Source: Burkholderia sp. D-99 (GTDB lineage: Bacteria > Pseudomonadota > Gammaproteobacteria > Burkholderiales > Burkholderiaceae). From it: a stretch of DNA of 64,000 nt. The position numbers and the translations under genes are program-made. This document shows positions 19,024 to 26,948 of the stretch, one piece after another (the stretch's first letter is position 1; each line of letters opens with the position of its first letter). A model generated the notes under the pieces. The model saw nothing but the letters and a program-made list of their open reading frames with translations. It was not told the origin of the DNA and did no database searches. The stretch is taken from assembly GCF_011605345.1 (NCBI RefSeq), contig NZ_JAAOXM010000002.1:1054001-1118000 (forward strand), given 5' to 3'.

Positions 19024-20100
19024 TCAGAAATCGGCGTAGAGCCGGCCGGGATTGAAAATCGCATGCGGGTCGAGCTGCGCCTTGAGCTGTCGGTGCACGC
19101 GCAACAGCGCAGGCGGCAGCGGCTGGAACGGCTCGCGCGTCGTGCCCGGCGTGAAGCAGGTCGCGTGGCCGCCCCATTGCGCGGCGAACCGCTGCACGTC
19201 TGCCGGCGCGGCGTCGCTCTTCAGCCAGCGCTGTGCGCCGCCCCAGTCGGCAAGCAGCGCGCCGGGCAGTGCGTCGAGCGGCGCGGCGGCCGGCACCGAC
19301 ACGCGCCACAGCGGGCGCGGGTCGTCGAAGAATGGCAGCGCAAGGTCGCGCAGCCGTGCCCAGAACGCGTCGTCGCGATCGTCCATGCGCTCGCCGCCGA
19401 TCGTGTCGCGCGCGGCCTTCACCGAGCCCTCGCCGCCTTCGATCCGCACGCGCAGCACGCCGTCCGCGTGGCATGCGCCCGCGAGCGGCAGCCCCGCGCG
19501 CCGCCAAGTGGCGACACGCTGCACGGCTTCGTCCGCGGCGAGCGGCAACGCGAGATCGCACGTCGCACGCGGCTTCGGCAGCACCTTCAGCGATACCTCG
19601 GTCACGACGCCGAGACAGCCGAAGCTGCCCGCGAGCAACCGCGACACGTCGTAGCCCGCGACGTTCTTCATCACCTCGCCACCGAAGCGCAGGTGTTTCG
19701 CGTGGCCGGTGATCACGCGGCAGCCGAGCACGAAGTCGCGCACCGCGCCGGCCCACGGGCGGCGCGGGCCCGACAGCGCCGCCGCGAACATCCCGCCGAC
19801 CGTGGCCGCGCCGCCGAACGACGGCGGCTCGCACGGCAGCATCTGGCCGGCCGCATTGAGCATCGCTTCGAGATCGGCGAGCGGCGTGCCCGCGCGCGCG
19901 GTGACGACGAGTTCGGTCGGGTCGTACGACACGACGCCGCGATGCGTGCGCACGTCGAGCGTGCGGCCTTCGACGGGGCGACCGAGGAATGCCTTCGTGC
20001 CGGCGCCGCGGATGTGCAGCGGCTGGCGGTCGTGGATGGCCGCGTCGACCTGGGCGACGAGCGCCGCGCTGTCGTCGATCGATTCGATGTCGCGTCGCAT
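19024..20100 (-). CDS. glcE: Glycolate oxidase FAD-binding subunit
   Basis: 358 residues, FAD-binding type 4 (PCMH) protein paralogous to GlcD but shorter. Seen: PLHIRGAGTKAFLG and a flavin-loop segment with FGGAATVGGMFAAALSGPRRPWAGAVRDFVLG. The start at 20100 shares its A with the glcD stop (TGATG), so translation is coupled; the frame is open further upstream but only inside glcD. It works with GlcD and GlcF to oxidise glycolate to glyoxylate. Confidence 0.95.
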   Translation of the reverse strand: MRRDIESIDDSAALVAQVDAAIHDRQPLHIRGAGTKAFLGRPVEGRTLDVRTHRGVVSYDPTELVVTARAGTPLADLEAMLNAAGQMLPCEPPSFGGAATVGGMFAAALSGPRRPWAGAVRDFVLGCRVITGHAKHLRFGGEVMKNVAGYDVSRLLAGSFGCLGVVTEVSLKVLPKPRATCDLALPLAADEAVQRVATWRRAGLPLAGACHADGVLRVRIEGGEGSVKAARDTIGGERMDDRDDAFWARLRDLALPFFDDPRPLWRVSVPAAAPLDALPGALLADWGGAQRWLKSDAAPADVQRFAAQWGGHATCFTPGTTREPFQPLPPALLRVHRQLKAQLDPHAIFNPGRLYADF

Positions 20101-21599
20101 CAGAAGCGCTCCAGTTCGGGAAACGGCAGCTTGCCGTGATGGACGTGCATCGCGCCGAATTCGGCGCAGCGATGCAGCGTCGGGATGTTCTTGCCGGGAT
20201 TGAGCAGGCCCTGCGGATCGAACGCGGCCTTCACCGCGTGGAAGAACGTGATTTCGTCGGCGTTGAACTGCACGCACATCTGGTTGATCTTCTCGCGCCC
20301 GACGCCGTGCTCGCCGGTGATGCTGCCGCCCGCCGCGACGCACAGCTCGAGGATCTTTCCGCCCAGCGCTTCCGCGCGGTCGAGTTCGCCGGGCCGGTTC
20401 GCGTCGAACAGGATCAGCGGGTGCATGTTGCCGTCGCCCGCGTGGAACACGTTCGCAACCGGCAGCCCGTATTGGGCGGACAGCGCGGCGATGCCTTCGA
20501 GCACGCGCGGCAGCTCGCGGCGCGGGATCGTGCCGTCCATGCAGTAGTAGTCGGGCGACATGCGGCCGACCGCGGGGAACGCGTTCTTGCGGCCGGCCCA
20601 GAAACGCTGGCGCTCGGCTTCGTCGCGCGCGACGCGGATCTCGGTTGCGCCCGCGTCGCGCAGCAATGCGGCGACGCGTTCGGCATCCTCGTCGACATCG
20701 GTCGGCGAGCCGTCGAGTTCGCACAGCAGGATCGCCTGTGCGTCGACCGGATAGCCCGCGTGGATGAAATCCTCGGCCGCGCGGATCGCGAGGTTGTCCA
20801 TCATCTCGAGGCCGCCGGGGATCACGCCCGCGCCGATGATCCGCGCGACGGCGGCACCGGCTTCGGCGACGTCGTCGAAGCTCGCCATCAGCACCTTCAC
20901 GCTCGGCGGCTTCGGCAGCAGCTTCACGGTCACTTCCGTGACGATGCCGAGCATCCCTTCCGAGCCGGTGAACAACGCGAGCAGGTCGAAGCCGGGTGCG
21001 TCGAGCGCGTCGGCGCCGAGCGTGAGCGTATCGCCGTCGATCGTCAGGATCTCGACCTTCAGGATGTTGTGCACCGTGAGCCCGTATTTGAGGCAGTGCA
21101 CGCCGCCCGCGTTTTCGGCGACGTTGCCTCCGATCGAGCATGCGATCTGCGACGACGGATCGGGTGCGTAGTAGAGGCCGTAGGGTGCAGCGGCCTGCGA
21201 GATCGCGAGGTTGCGCACGCCGGGCTGCACGCGCGCGATGCCGGCATCGGGGTCGATGTCGAGAATCCGGTTGAACTTCGCCATCACGAGCAGGAGGCCC
21301 TTTTCGAGCGGCATCGCGCCGCCCGACAGCCCCGTGCCCGCGCCGCGCGCGACCACCGGCACGCCGAGCGCGGCGGCGACGCGCAGCACCGCACGCACCT
21401 GCTCGACCGTGTCGGGCAGCACGACCGCGAGCGGCACCGTGCGGTACGCGGCGAGGCCGTCGCATTCGAACGGCTTGAGTGCCTCGGGTTCGTGCAGCAC
21501 GTCGAGGCCGGGCGTCGCCGCGTGCAGTGCGGCGACGAGTGTGTCGCGGCCGACGGTCGCCAGCGGGCCGTCGATCCGTTCGTCGTAGGTGAAACTCAT
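20100..21599 (-). CDS. glcD: Glycolate oxidase catalytic FAD subunit
   Basis: 499 residues, the size of E. coli GlcD. FAD type 4 domain (VVARGAGTGLSGGAMPLEKG, then PDPSSQIACSIGGNVAENAG) and a C-terminal FAD-oxidase domain ending with ITGEHGVGREKINQMC. It oxidises glycolate (and often D-lactate) to the 2-oxo acid. It is the first gene of the glc operon, divergent from a GlcC-type regulator whose operators lie in the shared promoter. ATG 21599 (MSFTYDERIDG) marks the true N-terminus; the open frame continues upstream through the promoter and regulator. Confidence 0.96.
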   Translation of the reverse strand: MSFTYDERIDGPLATVGRDTLVAALHAATPGLDVLHEPEALKPFECDGLAAYRTVPLAVVLPDTVEQVRAVLRVAAALGVPVVARGAGTGLSGGAMPLEKGLLLVMAKFNRILDIDPDAGIARVQPGVRNLAISQAAAPYGLYYAPDPSSQIACSIGGNVAENAGGVHCLKYGLTVHNILKVEILTIDGDTLTLGADALDAPGFDLLALFTGSEGMLGIVTEVTVKLLPKPPSVKVLMASFDDVAEAGAAVARIIGAGVIPGGLEMMDNLAIRAAEDFIHAGYPVDAQAILLCELDGSPTDVDEDAERVAALLRDAGATEIRVARDEAERQRFWAGRKNAFPAVGRMSPDYYCMDGTIPRRELPRVLEGIAALSAQYGLPVANVFHAGDGNMHPLILFDANRPGELDRAEALGGKILELCVAAGGSITGEHGVGREKINQMCVQFNADEITFFHAVKAAFDPQGLLNPGKNIPTLHRCAEFGAMHVHHGKLPFPELERF

Positions 21600-21698
21600 C
21601 GGGGTTGTCTCCACCATGCAGGCGGCTGCGCGAGGCGCGGCACGCCGGAAGGGATGGATTCTTGGCGGGCGGCGCGCGCGTGTCCAGACGTGGCGAAT

Positions 21699-21712
21699 GT
21701 GGTCATACCAGT
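21699..21712. promoter_or_regulatory. GlcC-type operator, distal copy
   Basis: GTGGTCATACCAGT contains TGGT-N3-ACCA, the half-site pattern of FadR-subfamily GntR regulators (GlcC, LldR, PdhR). It lies about 100 bases upstream of glcD and is identical over 14 bases to a second copy at 21805-21818. Confidence 0.7.
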
Positions 21713-21804
21713 TTTTGTCGGGACGCCAGAAGGTGGCTGTCTCGATTGCCGTAAAACTGAATGGTGACAAGGGTTTGTGGGAAAATCGCCGATATTCTCC
21801 CGAA

Positions 21805-21818
21805 GTGGTCATACCAGT
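21805..21818. promoter_or_regulatory. GlcC-type operator, proximal copy
   Basis: Second identical GTGGTCATACCAGT, ending on the base before the regulator ATG at 21819. The two copies are 106 bases apart, about ten helical turns, which would suit looping or paired sites for the two divergent promoters. A site touching the start codon fits autorepression. Confidence 0.7.
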
Positions 21819-22589
21819 ATGGAAATGCACGAACAGGCGGGCTCGGCGCGGAACGTGGCCGACGTCGTCGCCGAGCGCATCGAGCAGCTGATCGTCGACG
21901 GCGTGCTGAAGGCGGGCCAGGCATTGCCGTCCGAACGGCGGCTGACCGAGAAGCTCGGCGTGTCGCGCACCGCCGTGCGCGAAGGGATGAAGTTGCTGCG
22001 TGCGCGCGGGATCATCGAGACGACGCACGGCAAGGGTTCGTTCGTCGCGAGCCTGACCCCGCAGCGCGAAGTCTCGCCGATGATGCATCTGCTCGGCTCG
22101 CAGCCGCGCACGCTGTACGACCTGTTCGAGGTGCGCGGGATGCTCGAGACGGAGGCCGCGCGGCTCGCGGCGCTGCGCGGTACGCCGGCTGATTTCATCC
22201 TGATCAAGCGGCGCTATGACGAGATGACCGCGGCCGATGCGCAGGATCTCGACCCGGCTGCGCGCGCGAAGCTCGATCACGCATTTCATCTCGCGATTTG
22301 CGAGGCGTCGCACAACCCCGTGCTCGTGAATACGTTGCAGTCGCTGACGGATCTGCTGCTGAGTTCGGTGTTCGCGTCGGTGAACAACCTCTATCACCGC
22401 GAGCCGTTGAAGAAGCAGATCGATCGTCAGCATGCGCGGCTTTATAACGCGGTGACGGGGCGGCTGCCCGAGCAGGCGCGCAAGGCGGCGAGCGAGCATA
22501 TTCGCCAGTGCGTCGAATATCTGAGGGAGATCGAGCAGGAGGAGCAGCGGCTCGTGCGGTCGACGTTGCGGCTTGAAGGGTGGACGTGA
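21819..22589 (+). CDS. glcC: GntR/FadR-family regulator of the glc operon
   Basis: 256 residues. N-terminal winged helix (DVVAERIEQLIVDGVLKAGQALPSERRL, then RTAVREGMKLLRARGIIETTHGKGSFV) and a C-terminal FCD all-helical effector domain with conserved metal-site-like histidines (LDHAFHLAICEASHN). Divergent from glcDEFG-glcB, so it most likely is the glycolate-responsive GlcC activator/repressor. ATG 21819 directly follows an operator and has a weak ribosome site; a GTG at 21777 with an AAGG upstream would add 14 residues and put the operator inside the gene. Start is therefore uncertain. Confidence 0.88.
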   Translation: MEMHEQAGSARNVADVVAERIEQLIVDGVLKAGQALPSERRLTEKLGVSRTAVREGMKLLRARGIIETTHGKGSFVASLTPQREVSPMMHLLGSQPRTLYDLFEVRGMLETEAARLAALRGTPADFILIKRRYDEMTAADAQDLDPAARAKLDHAFHLAICEASHNPVLVNTLQSLTDLLLSSVFASVNNLYHREPLKKQIDRQHARLYNAVTGRLPEQARKAASEHIRQCVEYLREIEQEEQRLVRSTLRLEGWT

Positions 22590-22619
22590 TCGCGGCTGCG
22601 CGTTGCTGCATGTGTTGAC

Positions 22620-22662
22620 GCGTGTCACACGCGGTGGGCCGTCTGGCAACGCATGTCACATG
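22620..22662. promoter_or_regulatory. Paired TGTCACA palindromes
   Basis: Two perfect odd palindromes with the same core: GCGTGTCACACGC (22620-22632) and CATGTCACATG (22652-22662). Their centres are 31 bases apart, about three helical turns. They lie between the GlcC gene and the DUF6306-like gene and may be an operator pair for the latter. Confidence 0.4.
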
Positions 22663-22801
22663 GCTATGTCAGACTGTGAGCCATTCTTCGTGTGGCCCGC
22701 TGTCGTTCGACATGATGCGTGGCGCTGTCGCGTGAGCGGTGCCTGACGGAACCACGCCGGACGAACCGGTGCGCCACCCTTCCCGAAACGGAGGACATCG
22801 C

Positions 22802-23311
22802 ATGTCGAACCGGACCCACGACGACGGGCACTCCGCCCGCCCCGTCAAAGCGGCGGACGATCCCGCCGATGCGCAACGCGATGCGCTGCTCGCGTTGCTG
22901 AACGAACTGCTGGAAGCCGAGCGTGCCGGCGCGCGGGTGGCGTCGGAGACGGCGGCGGAAATCGACGATCCCGAACTTCATCGGCTCGTGGCCGGTATTC
23001 GGCAGGATGAGGCGCACTGGTGTGCGGTGCTGGTCGATGCGATTCGTTCGCTTGGTGCGACGCCGACGCATGCGACGGGTGCGTTCTACGAAAAGGCGAT
23101 GGCGATCGACGATCTGGCGGAGCGGCTCGCGTTCTTGAATCGTGGCCAGCACTGGGTCGTGCGCAAGCTGCAGGCATTGCTGCCGACGCTTGCGCAGCCG
23201 GATATGCATCACGCGCTTACGCAGATGCTCGTGTCGCATGAGAAGAATATCGGGGCGGTGGACGTGCAGTTGCGGATCAAGGGCGGTGGTGCCGAGTCGG
23301 GAGCGGCGTAG
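22802..23311 (+). CDS. DUF6306-like ferritin-fold protein of unknown function
   Basis: 169 residues. After a disordered ~25-residue start it is almost wholly helical, with acidic/His helices spaced like a ferritin-like bundle: LNELLEAERAGARV, IRQDEAHWCAVLVDAI, LNRGQHWVVRKLQ, MLVSHEKNIGAV. The Glu and His positions (EAER, DEAHW, SHEKN) could bind a di-metal centre, but this is inferred. It matches my memory of DUF6306-domain proteins. ATG 22802 has a good site (GGAGGACATCGC). It appears monocistronic, with paired palindromes upstream. Confidence 0.6.
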   Translation: MSNRTHDDGHSARPVKAADDPADAQRDALLALLNELLEAERAGARVASETAAEIDDPELHRLVAGIRQDEAHWCAVLVDAIRSLGATPTHATGAFYEKAMAIDDLAERLAFLNRGQHWVVRKLQALLPTLAQPDMHHALTQMLVSHEKNIGAVDVQLRIKGGGAESGAA

Positions 23312-23654
23312 CGACGGTGATCTCGAGAAACGTCCATCGTGGATTTCCGTCGATGTCGCCTCTTGCCCGCACGTTGCTATCTCGCCAGATTTGCCGGTAG
23401 CGACAGCTTCGGATCGTGCAACGGTTGTTGCGATCACCTTTCTGACGGGTAAACATTCGTATGATTCTGGGTGCCTGGACAAGATTGGATTTTCGTTGAT
23501 TCAATTGATCCCCGGTAAGGGTATTCAATTCATATAGGATTTTTATTAATATGTGATTTCAGATTCCAAGGAAGATTGGTGCGAGTCGAATGCCTTGTGT
23601 CTATATGCCATCGGTGGCATCAGTAATTCTGGATGTGCAGGAGGGATCGGTTAT
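23312..23654. other. Composition boundary, no gene seen
   Basis: 343 bp in which GC content falls from the chromosomal level to clearly lower values (TTTTTATTAATATG near 23540). Nothing codes convincingly on either strand. It should hold the promoter of the MazG-like gene and probably marks the left edge of an acquired islet. Confidence 0.45.
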
Positions 23655-24035
23655 ATGGAAAAATCCGAGTTGCGGAGTGATCTGGCGGAGTTGCGTGAAC
23701 TCGTTCGTCAGTTTGTCGATGAGCGTGATTGGGACAAATTTCACACCCCAAAGAATCTGGCGACGGCTCTCAGCATAGAGGCAAGTGAGTTGCTAGAACC
23801 ATTTCAATGGCTGGTTTCGGGCGAAAAAGCCGAACTGAGTGAGGCTAACCTGACAGCAATTCGTCACGAGATGGCTGACGTATTGGTATACCTGGTTCGT
23901 CTCGCGGACAAGATGGATGTCGATCTTTTTCAGGCTGTGCTCGAAAAGATGAAGCTCAATCGAGAAAAATATCCTGCTGAAAAAGTACGAGGCGACTCGC
24001 GAAAATACTCTGAATATAAAGATCGCGAAAAGTGA
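23655..24035 (+). CDS. MazG-like nucleotide pyrophosphohydrolase
   Basis: 126 residues, all-alpha NTP-pyrophosphatase of the MazG/RS21-C6 (dCTPase-like) group. The metal-binding signature is present: EASE at 42-45 and EMAD at 72-75. The family hydrolyses (d)NTPs to the monophosphate and pyrophosphate, for house-cleaning or to alter nucleotide pools. ATG 23655 follows GGAGGGATCGG; an in-frame start 102 bases upstream adds an unconserved leader. Codon use is clearly more AT-rich than flanking genes, which suggests horizontal transfer. It is convergent with an HNH endonuclease gene, 42 bases apart. Confidence 0.82.
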   Translation: MEKSELRSDLAELRELVRQFVDERDWDKFHTPKNLATALSIEASELLEPFQWLVSGEKAELSEANLTAIRHEMADVLVYLVRLADKMDVDLFQAVLEKMKLNREKYPAEKVRGDSRKYSEYKDREK

Positions 24036-24077
24036 TTTTGTATGTGGATCGAGTCGTCTGGGTATTTATTTTTATGG

Positions 24078-24713
24078 TTAATTGGTGGGTTTCATAATTA
24101 CTTCATTGTGATAGGTGATGTAGGTTGCTCCAATCTTGTGTTTGCGATGAAGGGTTAATTTTGATGAATCAATTGCGATGACGCCATAATCAAGCATTAC
24201 GTGGTGATTGGGGCAAAGAACAAGAATATTTTCTGATGTATCTGGTCCCTTGTGTGGATTTCCGAGGGGTTGTATGTGGTGGGCTTCGGAGTAAAACTCG
24301 CCATTGGGAAGTTTGATGGATTCCCCGCATATCTGGCACTTGTTCTTATGCAGAAGCTTTATCTGGCGAGCTAGTGCGGTATCTCGAAGGATGCGATATG
24401 TTTTTTGGTGCTGTCTTTGAGGTGTCTCGTTCCCAAGCGAATCGATGTCGGACGCCAGTGGTGTGGGTTTTTCAAAAGACCGTAGTCCCCACACCCCACC
24501 GCCGATTCCGTGAACGGAAAAGAATAAGTCATTTCCAGAAAAAACCGTTGAATCAGAGGAGTTTCGCTCAATAGCCCCTCGAACGGAGGCTCCAAGATCC
24601 GCCGGATGTGGCTTGGGTCGTATAGTCGCAACCTGCTCGTAGATTTCGGCAAGTGGGGCAATGCCGCCAAGTTGTTCTAGTGCGAGTGCTATGTCCTCGG
24701 GCCACGTTGCCAT
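24078..24713 (-). CDS. HNH endonuclease with N-terminal winged-helix-like domain
   Basis: 211 residues. The N-terminal ~75 residues look like a HARE/restriction-associated winged helix (PEDIALALEQLGGIAPLAEIYEQV in two parts, then VWGLR). The C-terminal half is a treble-clef HNH nuclease: CQICGE, EAHHIQPLG, then NILVLCPNHHVMLD, with the CxxC/CxxH zinc ligands and catalytic His intact. Such proteins occur as stand-alone restriction or defence nucleases. The gene is AT-rich and has no visible methylase. A role in defence is inferred; no target specificity can be read. Confidence 0.8.
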   Translation of the reverse strand: MATWPEDIALALEQLGGIAPLAEIYEQVATIRPKPHPADLGASVRGAIERNSSDSTVFSGNDLFFSVHGIGGGVWGLRSFEKPTPLASDIDSLGNETPQRQHQKTYRILRDTALARQIKLLHKNKCQICGESIKLPNGEFYSEAHHIQPLGNPHKGPDTSENILVLCPNHHVMLDYGVIAIDSSKLTLHRKHKIGATYITYHNEVIMKPTN

Positions 24714-25040
24714 TTAATTTTTAAACCTGTTAATTTGTTATGGATGGGCTGCAATTTAACATGGCACACGTTATTTGTCGTTTTATATCCCTTGTCCACG
24801 TCCAGCCACGTTTCTCGAGATTGGCGATGTCAATCTAGCTCGAGGGCGCGTGCACTTGACCGATTTTTTGTCTATCGTCGTCGACCACGGTCGACCCAGC
24901 TTGAACCTCTAACGCAAGACACCGGAATTGTTCTGCACTTCTTAGGTGATCCGAATTCGACAGCCCCCCAAAAAAAAGCCCGCCGAAGCGGGCAACCTCA
25001 CGATGCGGAGGGGGAGATACGAATACGCGAGGGCGCGCGT
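24714..25040. other. AT-rich intergenic region, right edge of islet
   Basis: 327 bp. The left part should hold the HNH gene promoter (minus strand). A 7-2-7 inverted repeat (GTCGACCACGGTCGAC, 24880-24895) lies in the middle, and the ABC operon terminator is at the right. A short plus-strand open frame here overlaps the terminator and was not accepted as a gene. Confidence 0.45.
24971..24993 (-). terminator. Intrinsic terminator of the sugar ABC operon
   Basis: Six-base-pair stem GCCCGC / GCGGGC with loop CGAA (24978-24993). On the minus strand it runs into eight Ts (24970-24977 as A on plus). It closes the GH42/ABC operon 47 bases after the last permease stop. Confidence 0.88.
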
Positions 25041-25892
25041 TCAGCCCTTGGTCGCACCAAACGTCAGCCCCGCCACGAAATGCTTCTGCATCGCGAAGAA
25101 CATCGCGACAGACGGTAGCGCGGCAAGAATCGACCCCGCCGACACGAGATTCCACGACGTCGTCCATTGCCCCTTCAACGCGGCAACGCCCGCCGTGATC
25201 GGTGCCGTTTCATCCCCTTGCGTGAGACACAGCGCCCAGAAGTAGTCGTTCCACACGAACGTAAAAACAAGAATCGCCAGAGCCGCCAACGCCGGCCGGA
25301 TCAACGGCAACACGATCCGCCAGAACACCGTCCATTCCCCCGCCCCTTCGATCCGAGCCGCCTCGATCAGCTCGAACGGCAACTGCTTGATGAAGTTGCG
25401 CAGGAACAGCGTGCAGAACCCCGTCTGGAACGCGACATGAAACAGGATCAACGCCTCGACGGTATTGAACACGCCGAGCCTGAGCGACAAGTCCCGCACC
25501 GGAATCATCAACACCTGCACCGGCACGAAATTACCCGCGACGAACGTTCCGAACAGCGCCGTACTACCGCGAAACTTGTAGGTCGCGAGCGCGAAGCCGG
25601 CCATCGCCGCCAACGCGATCGAACCGACAACAGACGGCACCGTGATCTGCACGCTGTTCCAGAAGTAATGCAGCATCGGCGACGTCGTCAGCGCGTCGCG
25701 ATAGTTCTCGATCATCGAGAAGTGCCGCGGCCAGCTCCAGTAGTGGCCTTCGACCAGTTCCTCGGTCGAGCGCACCGACGTGACGAATACGGCGATCATC
25801 GGCAGCAGCCAGATCACGAGCGCGACGGGCAACGACAGCTTGTACAGCCGGCGCGATACCGGCTTCCATTGGGTAACGGGTGTCGGAAACAT
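25041..25892 (-). CDS. Sugar ABC transporter permease, MalG type
   Basis: 283 residues, six predicted transmembrane helices. The EAA loop that contacts the ATPase is seen as ELIEAARIEGAGEWTVFWRIVLPLIRPALAA (residues ~185-215, quoted in part: EAARIEGAGEWTVF). CUT1-family carbohydrate importer subunit, inner membrane. It lies 26 bases after the MalF-type permease and is the last gene of the operon that starts with the ATPase and the GH42 enzyme. Confidence 0.92.
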   Translation of the reverse strand: MFPTPVTQWKPVSRRLYKLSLPVALVIWLLPMIAVFVTSVRSTEELVEGHYWSWPRHFSMIENYRDALTTSPMLHYFWNSVQITVPSVVGSIALAAMAGFALATYKFRGSTALFGTFVAGNFVPVQVLMIPVRDLSLRLGVFNTVEALILFHVAFQTGFCTLFLRNFIKQLPFELIEAARIEGAGEWTVFWRIVLPLIRPALAALAILVFTFVWNDYFWALCLTQGDETAPITAGVAALKGQWTTSWNLVSAGSILAALPSVAMFFAMQKHFVAGLTFGATKG

Positions 25893-25918
25893 GATGAAGG
25901 CATCCCCGGAAGGTCAGG

Positions 25919-26878
25919 TCACTGCTCGTTGCGCAGCAGGCGGCGCAACTGGAACACGATGTAGACGAGCATGATCGCGAACAGCACGACCGCAATCGAC
26001 GCGGAGTAGCCGAGCCGGTAGTACTTGATCGCCTGGTCGTACATGTAATACGCAAGCACGGTCGAGCTCTCGAACGGGCCGCCGCTCGTCATCACCGAGA
26101 TCAGGTCGAAGCTGCGCAGCGCACCGATCACCGTGACGACGATCGCCATGAAGGTGGTCGGCCGCAGTTGCGGCAGCACCACGTGCCACAGCAGTGCGAA
26201 GCCGCGCGCGCCTTCCATGCGTGCGGCTTCGATCTGCTCCGGGTTGAGCGACGTGAGGCCGGTGAGGTACAGGATCATGCAGTACGCGGTTTGCGGCCAC
26301 AGCGCGGCGAACACGATGCCGAACGTCGCATAGCGCGCGTCGCCGAGCACCGGGATGCCGTGCCCGGCAATCAGCGCGAGCAGCCCGAACGTCGGATCGT
26401 AGAACCACGAGAAGATCAGGCCGACGACGACGCCGGACAGCACGAACGGCGCGAAGAACAGCGACTTCACGAGCCGGATGCCGCCGACCGCCTGGTTCAG
26501 GTACAGCGCGAGCGCGAGCCCGAGCGGCGGCGCGAGCATGAAGAGCGCGAGCCAGGTCACGTTGTTGCGCAGCGCGGTGTAGAACGTCGGCGCATGCAGC
26601 AGCTCCGCATAGTTCGCGAGACCGACAAACGTGCGCTCGGTCATCCCGTCCCAGTTGTACAGGCTCAGCCACAGCGTCGACAGGATCGGCCAGATCACAT
26701 AGACGGCAACCATTGCGCAGGCCGGCGCGAGAAAGAGCCCCGCGGCACGCCGTTGCCGCCGCACGGCGGGCGACGGGCGGCGCGCGGGCAATGCGACAGC
26801 GGCGGGCGTCAGAGGGGGCGGCGATCCCGGAGGCCCGGCGGGCGGTTCGAGATGTCGGGACAAAATCGGACTGGACAC
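25919..26878 (-). CDS. Sugar ABC transporter permease, MalF type
   Basis: 319 residues from a GTG start at 26878, chosen because a clean AGGAG lies eight bases upstream (26887-26891 on plus as CTCCT); longer starts would run into the binding-protein gene. A ~45-residue Pro/Arg-rich cytoplasmic leader comes first, then six to seven helices and the EAA loop (EQIEAARMEGARGFALLW). CUT1 family. It pairs with the MalG-type permease downstream and the binding protein upstream (71 bases). Confidence 0.9.
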   Translation of the reverse strand: MSSPILSRHLEPPAGPPGSPPPLTPAAVALPARRPSPAVRRQRRAAGLFLAPACAMVAVYVIWPILSTLWLSLYNWDGMTERTFVGLANYAELLHAPTFYTALRNNVTWLALFMLAPPLGLALALYLNQAVGGIRLVKSLFFAPFVLSGVVVGLIFSWFYDPTFGLLALIAGHGIPVLGDARYATFGIVFAALWPQTAYCMILYLTGLTSLNPEQIEAARMEGARGFALLWHVVLPQLRPTTFMAIVVTVIGALRSFDLISVMTSGGPFESSTVLAYYMYDQAIKYYRLGYSASIAVVLFAIMLVYIVFQLRRLLRNEQ

Positions 26879-26948
26879 GGCAAGGCTCCTGAACGAGCGA
26901 ACGATGGGACAGCCGCAGCGGCGGAGAACCGCCGCGCGGGTCACGGCG

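Noticed and set aside
23277..23528. 83-codon minus-strand frame at the islet edge
   Set aside because: Amino-acid composition is random-like and it overlaps the end of the DUF6306-like gene.
24735..25118. 127-codon plus-strand frame in the AT-rich region
   Set aside because: It crosses the ABC operon terminator and ends inside the MalG-type gene; no homology or ribosome site.
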